Below are positions 28,111 through 35,136 of a stretch of 57,315 nucleotides of DNA, piece after piece (within the stretch, counting starts at the first letter, position 1; each line of letters starts with the position of its first letter). The notes under the pieces were generated by a model. It was not told where the DNA came from, ran no database searches, and saw only the letters and a program-made list of their open reading frames with translations. The translations under genes and the position numbers were made by a program. Origin of the DNA: Prevotella sp. UBA2444 (GTDB lineage Bacteria; Bacteroidota; Bacteroidia; Bacteroidales; Bacteroidaceae); contig DDQK01000030.1 in assembly GCA_002342665.1 (NCBI GenBank), forward strand, positions 1 through 57,315. Direction: 5' to 3'.

Positions 28111-28191
28111 GGAACAAAAATCTCCAAAAATCTAACACAAATCTCTTCCTGAGAATATAATTTGTGTTAGATTTTTGGAGATTTTTGTTCC
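28111..28191. terminator. Perfect 32-bp inverted repeat between convergent genes
   Basis: Arm 28,111-28,142 is the exact reverse complement of arm 28,160-28,191; the loop is 17 bases. It lies 8 bases after the MBL stop and 7 bases from the GH31 stop, with A/T tracts at both sides. A bidirectional terminator is the natural reading, though the stem is much longer than needed. Confidence 0.85.
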
Positions 28192-28198
28192 TTATTCT

Positions 28199-30529
28199 CT
28201 ACTGCTCTATTGTCTGAATCTTCGTATCTCCCGGCTTGAACAGCAGCCCGGAGCACTTCGTGGCGTCAGCCTTGTAGGCCTTCATCTCCACCTTGTTCCA
28301 GTCTATCTCGTCCGTGCGCTGCGCCAGCGGGGCATGAGGGATGAGAGAACCGTCGCGCACCAGGATGACGCAGGGGATACGTCCAGCCTCGATATGCTGG
28401 TAGCCACCCTCGAAGACTTTACCCGTCTGATAGTCTATCCACTTGCCGTGCGGCAGATACACGTCGCGCCCCGTGCCACTCTCCAGGAGCGGAGCCACCA
28501 GCATCTGTGAGCCGAACATATACTCGTCTTCCACCAGCCATGCACCCTGATCGTGCGGAAATTCCACCAGCAGCGCCCTCACCATCGGCAGTCCGCGCTC
28601 CGAGCAGTCCTTCGCCTGGGCATAGACGTATGGCATCAGCTTGTATTTCATCTCAGCACACTCGCGGAAAGCCTCGGTAAACGACTCCGAGATGAGCCAC
28701 GGTTCCGTGGGAGGCGCACCGTGGGCACGCGTATGGCTCGACAGGAAACCGAAGGGCAGCCAGCGGCGATAGATATCCTCTGGCGATGCCGTCACAAAGC
28801 CTCCCATATCGTGGCTCCAGAAGGAGAATCCGCTCAGTCCGAAACTCAGACCGCCGCGCAGGTCACCCAGCATGCCGGTATTGGTAGTAGCCGCATCGCC
28901 GCCCCAGTGCAGGGCGTAGCGCTGTGAGCCGGCCCATGCCGAGCGTGCCCAGATGATACCGTTGCCCGGATACTGCTGCTCCACTGCTTCCCATAGGGCC
29001 TTGTTGTAGCGCAGCGGATAGAGGTTGTGCTCATAGAGTCCACCCTTGCCACTGTGGTAGAAACCATTGTAGGGGGCTGCCTCTCCGAAATCGCACTTGA
29101 TGGTCGACACGCCCTGCTTGAGCAGTCCCAGTATCTTCTGCTGATACCAGCTGACGGTCTCGGGATTGGAGAAGTCGAGCACCGCATCCTCGTAGGGCAT
29201 ACCGCCCGTAGCGTTCCTCACGTGCAAGCCCTTCTCGACGATCTCCGGGAAGAAACGGTTCTTCGGCGTGAAGTAAGGCAATTGCCACAGACAGGTGTGG
29301 AAGCCGTCCTTCGCCAGCTGACGGAGCATTCCCACGGGGTTCTCAAAGCGATCCTTGGCAAACTGATAGTCGCACTGCCAGTCTACGCCGAACCAGCCGG
29401 TGTCGAAATGGATTACGTCGGAGGGTATCTTATGTTCTCTCAGCTGTTTGGCTATCTCCAGACCCTCCTGCTGTGAGAAATAGGTGATTCGGCTCATCCA
29501 CGTGCCGAAACTCCACAGGGGCAGCATCGGCGACTTGCCCGTCACGTTGGTATACTCGTCGAGGATATCCTTCGGCTCTCCGAAGAAGACGAACAGATCC
29601 AGCAGTTCGTCGCCCATGAACATGCGGTTGGCGCCGATATACGAAGCTCCGAAGTCGCAGGTCACGGGTGCCGAGGTGTGCATGAAGATGCCGTAGCCGC
29701 GATTAGAGAAGTAGAAGGGCACGGGCTTGTACTGCCCGTCGGTCTCCGGACCCTGAGGGTCAGTCACTGAGAGGTGGACCTTCTGCCCCACCTTATTAAG
29801 AGATGTAAACGACTCGCCGCAGCCGTAGATGCGCTCGCCGGGGGCCAGCGTCAGCACGGGGTTAACGCTGCGCGAGTTGTCCGAGCCGCGCTTGATGAAC
29901 GAGAAGGGCAGCAGCTTCACCTGACTCGAGTCGTTGTCGATGAGGTGACGCGTCTGCGTCAGCACCCGCCCCTTAGCATCCTTGAGTACGATGCGCCAAG
30001 GATATTTCTGAATCTCTATCGTCCCGTAGTCGGTACTGTATCTGATAGAACGACTATCCTCCTCCCTCCTACAGGAGGGGCCGGGGGAGGTCTCTCTTTG
30101 CTTGAAGGCATCGCACAGCATGACGCTCTCGCCGTCCGTCGCCTTCGGCTCTATCGGCGTGGTCAGCATCCTGATGCGCGCCGTCCTCGGGGTGATAAAC
30201 TCCAGGCTCAGCTTCAGCCGTGGGTCGTTGTCGTAGGCCGCATCGGGGAAGTCGAGCATCTGCATCCTCACGGGCCAGTAGCCGTTGAGGTTGAAGGCCT
30301 GCCGCGGACTCAGCCTGTAGCGCTTCCACTCCACCAGTCCCTCGCCTTTCGCTGTGTCGAAACTCACCAGCGAGTCTGCCAGGAAGTAGGTGTTCGCCAA
30401 GTCGCTGAAGTCAGTCGACATGTCCTTTTGCATACACTGCAGGTATTCCACGCCTGCATTTGTCTGAATCTGGGCTTGCGAGGCCATCGTGCCGCACAGA
30501 GCCGTCAAGGTAAGTAGTAGTTTTCTCAT
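28199..30529 (-). CDS. GH31 glycoside hydrolase (alpha-xylosidase/alpha-glucosidase type)
   Basis: 776 residues with a signal peptide (MRKLLLTLTALCGTMASQA). The start is set by the promoter, which ends 7 bases before it. N-terminal beta domain to about 310, then the (beta/alpha)8 barrel: HFDTGWFGVDWQCDYQF, catalytic nucleophile Asp in KCDFGEAAPYNGFY, a GGDAATT region with the likely acid/base Asp, and RRWLPFGFLSSHTRAHG. The FGE-type nucleophile loop and HFDTGWF are like YicI, so alpha-xylosidase is favoured; alpha-glucosidase remains possible. About residues 145-160 (SPGPSCRREEDS) are encoded by a palindromic insert. Confidence 0.9.
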   Translation of the reverse strand: MRKLLLTLTALCGTMASQAQIQTNAGVEYLQCMQKDMSTDFSDLANTYFLADSLVSFDTAKGEGLVEWKRYRLSPRQAFNLNGYWPVRMQMLDFPDAAYDNDPRLKLSLEFITPRTARIRMLTTPIEPKATDGESVMLCDAFKQRETSPGPSCRREEDSRSIRYSTDYGTIEIQKYPWRIVLKDAKGRVLTQTRHLIDNDSSQVKLLPFSFIKRGSDNSRSVNPVLTLAPGERIYGCGESFTSLNKVGQKVHLSVTDPQGPETDGQYKPVPFYFSNRGYGIFMHTSAPVTCDFGASYIGANRMFMGDELLDLFVFFGEPKDILDEYTNVTGKSPMLPLWSFGTWMSRITYFSQQEGLEIAKQLREHKIPSDVIHFDTGWFGVDWQCDYQFAKDRFENPVGMLRQLAKDGFHTCLWQLPYFTPKNRFFPEIVEKGLHVRNATGGMPYEDAVLDFSNPETVSWYQQKILGLLKQGVSTIKCDFGEAAPYNGFYHSGKGGLYEHNLYPLRYNKALWEAVEQQYPGNGIIWARSAWAGSQRYALHWGGDAATTNTGMLGDLRGGLSFGLSGFSFWSHDMGGFVTASPEDIYRRWLPFGFLSSHTRAHGAPPTEPWLISESFTEAFRECAEMKYKLMPYVYAQAKDCSERGLPMVRALLVEFPHDQGAWLVEDEYMFGSQMLVAPLLESGTGRDVYLPHGKWIDYQTGKVFEGGYQHIEAGRIPCVILVRDGSLIPHAPLAQRTDEIDWNKVEMKAYKADATKCSGLLFKPGDTKIQTIEQ
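30054..30093. repeat. GC-rich palindromic element inside GH31
   Basis: CCTCCCTCCT, a short loop, AGGAGGGG and then a CCGGGGGAGG tail give overlapping stems. It encodes an out-of-place Pro/Gly/Cys/Arg stretch in the N-terminal domain and keeps the frame. It looks like a mobile palindromic repeat that landed in a gene. Confidence 0.55.
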
Positions 30530-30536
30530 AACGGTG

Positions 30537-30567
30537 CAAAGATACGCATTTTCGCTAAAACAACAAA
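30537..30567 (-). promoter_or_regulatory. Promoter of GH31, near-leaderless
   Basis: Minus TTTG (30,564-30,567), 19 bases, TATCTTTG (30,537-30,544); ATG at 30,529 leaves 7 bases. The -33 box lies in the left arm of the hairpin 30,565-30,596. Confidence 0.7.
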
Positions 30568-30596
30568 CTTTCGGCATAGAATTATGCCGAAAGTTT
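30565..30596 (-). terminator. Hairpin after the phosphoribosyltransferase-like gene
   Basis: AAACTTTCGGCATA (30,565-30,578) pairs perfectly with TATGCCGAAAGTTT (30,583-30,596), loop of four. On the minus strand it is followed by GTTGTTTTAG, a weak T tract. It overlaps the GH31 -33 box, so end of one transcript and start of the next coincide. Confidence 0.6.
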
Positions 30597-30644
30597 ACAA
30601 TTTTTTCTCCTTTCCGTGCCTTCTGAGCTATCTGCTGGCCTCGG

Positions 30645-31448
30645 TTACATGGTCTCGGCCATAAGGTCTTTACGGCCTATCAGACTGAAAACAGTCACGT
30701 CGTTGTCTTCGTTAAGGATTCGCAACACCCTTAATACCTCATTCAGGGTTGAGCCGCTGGTTGTAACATCATCCATGACTAAAATGTTCTGGTTCCGGAT
30801 GGTAGCACAGAGTTGCTCGTCCTGCTCAGTGGCAAACTTCAAGAAGTTCATCATGTAAGGACGAAAACGGCTCTTACGTACATCCTTTGCTATCGTGAAA
30901 TAGTCTTTCTGATGAATCAAGTCAAGCATCGTCTGGATAGATTGCTTCACTTCCTCTTTCTGTGCTTGAGTATAGCGCGGTCGGCCGTTCTCAAGCACGT
31001 CATCAAGGTAAGACTGCTCATAGCCATCCATATCAAATGAGATGCTAGCCGGCAAGGCCTTCACCAGTTCCATCTTTCGCAGCATTGGCTGAGCAAAGCG
31101 ATAGATGTAGCGTAGCATATATTGATTGACTTTACTCGATGATTCTGGCATAACGACAAGATTGTAATCATAAAGATTTATCTGGCGGTTCAGATTGTCG
31201 ATAGCCTTCTTGATGAAATGAGTCAAATCAGGGTTGTTCTGTAGATCGTCATTGAACTTAACATGCTTGATGAACGCAGAACGAACACTGCCATCCACCT
31301 GATCAGAGAACTCATAGCCATAGTAGAAACACTTACCAAATGCCTCTACCTGATAGCCATTGCCCGTCAGAGTGACAATGTCATCCATTCCATCATGCTC
31401 AAAGTCGAACACAAACGTCTGTTTCGTGCTGTCAAACGTTACACCCAT
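30645..31448 (-). CDS. Phosphoribosyltransferase-fold protein of unknown role
   Basis: 267 residues. The N-terminal half is not recognised. The C-terminal region holds a clear PRPP-binding loop, ILVMDDVTTSGSTLNEVLRVL (about 219-239), as in type I phosphoribosyltransferases and ComF-like proteins. There is no zinc-ribbon as in ComF. It is AT-richer than its neighbours and stands alone, with its own promoter and terminator. It might be a salvage enzyme, a competence-like protein or part of a dispersed defence system; the sequence does not decide. Confidence 0.75.
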   Translation of the reverse strand: MGVTFDSTKQTFVFDFEHDGMDDIVTLTGNGYQVEAFGKCFYYGYEFSDQVDGSVRSAFIKHVKFNDDLQNNPDLTHFIKKAIDNLNRQINLYDYNLVVMPESSSKVNQYMLRYIYRFAQPMLRKMELVKALPASISFDMDGYEQSYLDDVLENGRPRYTQAQKEEVKQSIQTMLDLIHQKDYFTIAKDVRKSRFRPYMMNFLKFATEQDEQLCATIRNQNILVMDDVTTSGSTLNEVLRVLRILNEDNDVTVFSLIGRKDLMAETM

Positions 31449-31469
31449 ATACTATTTCCTTTGATTTTG

Positions 31470-31501
31470 CAAAGATACACAATATTCTGGAAACTCCCAA
31501 A
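31470..31501 (-). promoter_or_regulatory. Promoter of phosphoribosyltransferase-like gene
   Basis: Minus TTTG (31,498-31,501), 20 bases, TATCTTTG (31,470-31,477), 21 bases before the ATG. Confidence 0.75.
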
Positions 31502-31520
31502 TGAATCATGGAAAAAGAAA

Positions 31521-31560
31521 CCTCAGCAGATAAAAACTGTTTGTTCTCTATCTGCTGAGG
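31521..31560 (-). terminator. Hairpin upstream of the phosphoribosyltransferase-like gene
   Basis: CCTCAGCAGATA (31,521-31,532) pairs perfectly with TATCTGCTGAGG (31,549-31,560). On the minus strand TTTCTTTTTCC follows. It may insulate the phosphoribosyltransferase-like gene from read-through out of the nuo operon. Confidence 0.6.
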
Positions 31561-31573
31561 TCTTGATTGTTAG

Positions 31574-31612
31574 CGGGTCAAGTGGGCCAGGGGACGGTTT
31601 GTCCCCGTAGCC
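31574..31612. repeat. REP-like GGGGACGG repeat
   Basis: GGGTCAAGTGGGCCAGGGG followed by ACGGTTTGTCCCCG: an inner GGGGAC/GTCCCC stem and a GGGTCA lead shared with the pair at 57,210-57,292 and the element at 101-145. No coding. Confidence 0.5.
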
Positions 31613-31653
31613 ACACCCTGTCGCAACAATTTTGGGAAAATTTCGCCTAAATA

Positions 31654-31685
31654 TTTGGAATATGCCGAAATTTTCCGTATCTTTG
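31654..31685 (+). promoter_or_regulatory. Promoter of the small leader-peptide gene
   Basis: TTTG (31,654-31,657), exactly 20 bases, TATCTTTG (31,678-31,685). This full consensus gives a leader of about 75 bases to the ATG at 31,767. Confidence 0.8.
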
Positions 31686-31766
31686 CAATGTCAATCAGAA
31701 CAAACGACATCTGAGCGACAAGAGACAAAAAAACTTAGAGTTTAACAATTTGAAATTTATTAGGTT

Positions 31767-31898
31767 ATGGAACAGAATGAAAAGAACAGCCTGGAGGCTC
31801 GGGAGTTAACTAAGGAAGAGTTGGAGCTGGTAGCCGCCGGTAAGGTTACTATCGAAGATATAATGAAATCTACCACTGCTATATTGATGTTTCTGTGA
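31767..31898 (+). CDS. 43-residue peptide with double-glycine-like leader
   Basis: Encodes MEQNEKNSLEARELTKEEL, ELVAAG, then KVTIEDIMKSTTAILMFL. The ELTKEELELVAAG stretch has the pattern of leaders on secreted bacteriocins and modified peptides (hydrophobic residues at -4, -7 and -12, small residues before the cut site, here Ala-Gly). That leaves an 18-residue, hydrophobic core with no Cys. The gene has its own consensus promoter and a terminator 34 bases after the stop, so it is a complete unit. No C39 peptidase transporter, radical-SAM or lanthionine enzyme is in the window. A short regulatory or toxin peptide is the alternative. That it is translated is inferred. Confidence 0.6.
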   Translation: MEQNEKNSLEARELTKEELELVAAGKVTIEDIMKSTTAILMFL

Positions 31899-31932
31899 AC
31901 TCACGGGGCTTAGGTAAGCCTGTTGACTCGCA

Positions 31933-31968
31933 AGTGAAGGGGCTCGCAGCAATGCGGGCCCCTTCACT
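31933..31968 (+). terminator. Terminator of the small peptide gene
   Basis: AGTGAAGGGGC pairs with GCCCCTTCACT (31,958-31,968), followed by GTTATTTC. It closes the unit begun at the 31,654 promoter. Confidence 0.7.
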
Positions 31969-32006
31969 GTTATTTCAAGCGAATGATTTGGTGGTTGGCA
32001 CCCTTG

Positions 32007-32036
32007 CGCACAGGGGGTCAGCGCACAGGGGGTCAG
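32007..32036. repeat. 15-bp direct repeat, two copies
   Basis: CGCACAGGGGGTCAG twice in tandem, beside the nuo terminator. Confidence 0.8.
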
Positions 32037-32042
32037 AAACAA

Positions 32043-32083
32043 GGGCGGGCGAAGGTGCGCCATTTCGTCACCTTCGCCCGCCC
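32043..32083 (-). terminator. Terminator of the nuo operon
   Basis: GGGCGGGCGAAGGTG (32,043-32,057) pairs perfectly over 15 bases with 32,069-32,083. On the minus strand TTGTTTC follows. It lies 30 bases after the nuoN stop. Confidence 0.75.
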
Positions 32084-32113
32084 GAAAAAGGATGTCACTG
32101 TGTGCCTCGCCGA

Positions 32114-33592
32114 TCAATCGATGCCTGCTGCGGCAATCCACTCGTAGAGACACGAGCAGATACCGAAGAGGGCAACGCCAGCCGTGCAGACTACCAGAGC
32201 GCACTTGGTATTGAAGTCACTCTGGAAGGTGGGCAGCGGCGAGTCGGTCTTGGTAATGTAAATGGCCTTGACGATCAGCAGATAGTAGTAAAGGCTGATG
32301 ACCGTGTTGAGCAAGGCGATGAACACCACGAAGTAAGCCGCAAACGAGCCCTGCTGGGCAGCCGCCATGAACACGAAGAACTTGGAGAACATACCAGCGA
32401 AAGGCGGTATGCCACCCAGCGAGAACAGGGCGAGCGTCATCAGGAACGAGAGCTTGGGGTTGGTCTGATAGAAGCCGTTGTAGGCAGCCATGTCGGTACG
32501 TCCCCCGTTGTTGTGCTCCACCACGTTGATGATGGTGAACACCGCCATGTTGGCCACGATATAGACCAGCACATAGTAGGTGAGCGCAGCCACACCCGTG
32601 GGGCCGTTGCCAATCACAGCCAGCATGATGTAGCCGGCCTGTGAGATGGAGCTGAAGGCCATGAAGCGCTTGAGCTCACTCTGACGGATGGCAAAGAGGT
32701 TGGCCACGGTGATGGAGAGCACGATGACGATGTCGAGCAGATACTCCCAATAAGCCACCAGGGGCTGGAACACCTTCAGGAGGATGATGGCCAGCGTGAT
32801 GGCTGCCGCGCCCTTGGAGATGACGCTCAGGTAGCCGGTGATGGGCGTGGGGGCTCCCTGATAGGTGTCGGCCGTCCAGAAGTGGAAAGGCACGAGCGAG
32901 ATCTTGAAGCCCAGTCCGCTGAAGAAGAACACCATGCCCGTGATGGCCAGGGCGTTGGCGGGAAGCCAGCTGGTGGAAGTGGCATACGACGACGCGTAGA
33001 GTCCGTTGTAGACCTGGTCGAAATAGAGCGAGCCGGTGGCGGCATAGACGAACGAGAGACCGTAGAGCATCACGCCGCTGGAGAAGGTGGCCACGAGGAT
33101 GTACTTGGCGGCAGCCTCGGCAGAATTCTTCTTCCACTTGTCGAAAGCCACGAGGCAGGCCAGGGGTACGGAGGCCGTCTCCAGGCCGAGGAAGAAGAGC
33201 AGGAAGTTGCCGGATGACATCATGAAGAACATGCCCAGCAGCGTGGAGAGCAGGAGCATGTAGAACTCACCTGCCAGATGCTGGGTGCGCTGCAGCCAGG
33301 GCTGCGCCATGATGATGACGATCCACGTGCCGAAGGCCAGGATGACCTTCATCACGTTGACAGCCGGTGTGGCGACATAAAAGCCGCCGAAGGCTGACAC
33401 GGCAGCGGTCTCGGTAGAGGCCGTATAGAGGGTGGAACCCACCAGCATCAGCATGAAGGCCGACATCAGGGGGTAGAACCACTTGACCTTGGCAGTACAC
33501 TTCTGAAGCACGAAATCGGCTACGAAGGTCAATATCAACAGGAGAACCAAGACGCACTCGGGACCCATCAACAGGAAATCACTATAATTCAT
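32114..33592 (-). CDS. nuoN: Complex I subunit N
   Basis: 492 residues with about 14 membrane segments; Mrp-antiporter-type proton-pumping subunit of respiratory complex I. Family features: LLFFLGLETASVPLACLVAFDKW, GLGFKISLVPFHFWTADTYQGAPTPITGYLSVISKGAA with its conserved lysines, and RFMAFSSISQAGYIML. Last gene of the operon, followed by the strong terminator. Confidence 0.95.
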   Translation of the reverse strand: MNYSDFLLMGPECVLVLLLILTFVADFVLQKCTAKVKWFYPLMSAFMLMLVGSTLYTASTETAAVSAFGGFYVATPAVNVMKVILAFGTWIVIIMAQPWLQRTQHLAGEFYMLLLSTLLGMFFMMSSGNFLLFFLGLETASVPLACLVAFDKWKKNSAEAAAKYILVATFSSGVMLYGLSFVYAATGSLYFDQVYNGLYASSYATSTSWLPANALAITGMVFFFSGLGFKISLVPFHFWTADTYQGAPTPITGYLSVISKGAAAITLAIILLKVFQPLVAYWEYLLDIVIVLSITVANLFAIRQSELKRFMAFSSISQAGYIMLAVIGNGPTGVAALTYYVLVYIVANMAVFTIINVVEHNNGGRTDMAAYNGFYQTNPKLSFLMTLALFSLGGIPPFAGMFSKFFVFMAAAQQGSFAAYFVVFIALLNTVISLYYYLLIVKAIYITKTDSPLPTFQSDFNTKCALVVCTAGVALFGICSCLYEWIAAAGID

Positions 33593-33611
33593 ATCTTTTG
33601 TCCTCCTATCT

Positions 33612-35132
33612 TTACATTACACCTATTGACTGAAGAATATTGCCTGCGGCAGGAGAGATGATGTCGCTGAAGAAGAACGGCGCACATCCGAGACCAGCCA
33701 CACAGAAGATGAGGCAGATGACTGCGACGCGCTCATCCCACGTAGCATCGGTGAGCTCGAGGAAGTGCTTGTTCTCCACCTCGCCATAGAGGATCTTACC
33801 GACAACACGCAGGATGTAGACGGCCGTTACGACAATCGACATACAGGCGATGATGGTGGCCACCATGCGGAACGACTCATTGGGGTCGCCAATCATCGGC
33901 TTGGCACCGAAGGAGCCCACGAAGATGGTCATCTCAGCAATGAAGCCAGAGAATCCGGGAAGTCCGAGGTTGGCAAGACCAGCAATGACATAGCCCACAG
34001 CCAGGAAGGGCATGATCTTCATCAGACCGGCCAGCTCGCGGATGTCGCGGGTATGGGTACGGCCGTAGATCATACCGATGAGGGCAAAGAAGAGGGCCGT
34101 CATCAGTCCGTGAGAGAGCATCTGGAGCACAGCACCCGTGACAGCCGTCTGCGACATCATCAGCAGGGCGAAGAGCACCAGTCCGCAGTGAGACACTGAG
34201 GAGTAGGCATTGATGTACTTCAGGTCGGTCTGTACGCAAGCGGAGAGTGCACCATAGACCACAGAGATGGTGGTCAGGATGAGGAATATCCATGAGAGAT
34301 CCTGTGCAGCCTCAGGGAGCAGGTACATGGCCACGCGGAAGCAGCCATAGCCTCCGAGCTTCATCAGCACACCGGCATGGAGCATCGACACGGCGGTAGG
34401 CGCTGATGCGTGACCGTCGGGGCTCCATGTGTGGAACGGGAAGAGAGCTCCCAGCACACCGAATCCGATGAAGATGAAGGGGAAGAAGATGTTCTGGATA
34501 TAGCCGGGAATGGCATGGGCAGCAGCAATCTCCGTCAGTTCGAAGGTGTAGTGGCCGCTGTACTGGCCATTGAAGAAGTAGATGCCCAGCAGTCCGAGGA
34601 TCAGCAGGGCCGAGCCTCCCATGAGCATCAGTGTAAGCTTCATGGCCGAATACTCCTTGTGACCAGAGCCCCAGACGCCGATGAGCAAGTACATCGGGAT
34701 GAGGGCCACCTCGTAGAACATGAACATGGTGAACAGGTCGGTGGAGATGAAGAAGCCGAACACACCGGTAGAGAGGAGGGTGAACCAGAGGAAATACTCC
34801 TTGGTGAGCGGCTTGAGCTGCCAGGAGGCGAAGGTACCGGTGAAGACGATGATGCTCGAGAGGAGCAGCATGACCACCGAGATACCGTCGACACCGACGC
34901 TATAGGCAATATTCAGCGGCTTGAACCAGGGCGTGCTGTAGGTGAGCAGCATCTCTGCCGTATTGCCAGCGGCACGCTGTTGTACGAAATAGATCGTCAG
35001 CCATATCGACAGGGCGAGCAGGCACGAAGCTCCCGCCACCATCACGCCACGCACCTGATTGAGCGACTTCGACAGCCAGAGGCCGAGAAGCATCAGGGCG
35101 GGGATTAATACGAAAACACTTAATATACTCAT
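33612..35132 (-). CDS. nuoM: Complex I subunit M
   Basis: 506 residues with about 14 membrane segments; the middle antiporter-like proton-pumping subunit. FMFYEVALIPMYLLIGVWGSGHKEYSAMKL contains the conserved Glu, and FPFHTWSPDGHASAPTAVSMLHAGVLMKLGGYG is the family signature with the pumping Lys. It lies between nuoL (gap 4 bases) and nuoN (gap 19). Confidence 0.96.
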   Translation of the reverse strand: MSILSVFVLIPALMLLGLWLSKSLNQVRGVMVAGASCLLALSIWLTIYFVQQRAAGNTAEMLLTYSTPWFKPLNIAYSVGVDGISVVMLLLSSIIVFTGTFASWQLKPLTKEYFLWFTLLSTGVFGFFISTDLFTMFMFYEVALIPMYLLIGVWGSGHKEYSAMKLTLMLMGGSALLILGLLGIYFFNGQYSGHYTFELTEIAAAHAIPGYIQNIFFPFIFIGFGVLGALFPFHTWSPDGHASAPTAVSMLHAGVLMKLGGYGCFRVAMYLLPEAAQDLSWIFLILTTISVVYGALSACVQTDLKYINAYSSVSHCGLVLFALLMMSQTAVTGAVLQMLSHGLMTALFFALIGMIYGRTHTRDIRELAGLMKIMPFLAVGYVIAGLANLGLPGFSGFIAEMTIFVGSFGAKPMIGDPNESFRMVATIIACMSIVVTAVYILRVVGKILYGEVENKHFLELTDATWDERVAVICLIFCVAGLGCAPFFFSDIISPAAGNILQSIGVM

Positions 35133-35136
35133 ATCT

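Noticed and set aside
31806..32204. Minus-strand open frame of 132 codons between nuo and the peptide gene
   Set aside because: It runs through the nuo terminator hairpin and the direct repeats and opposes the peptide gene; no motifs.
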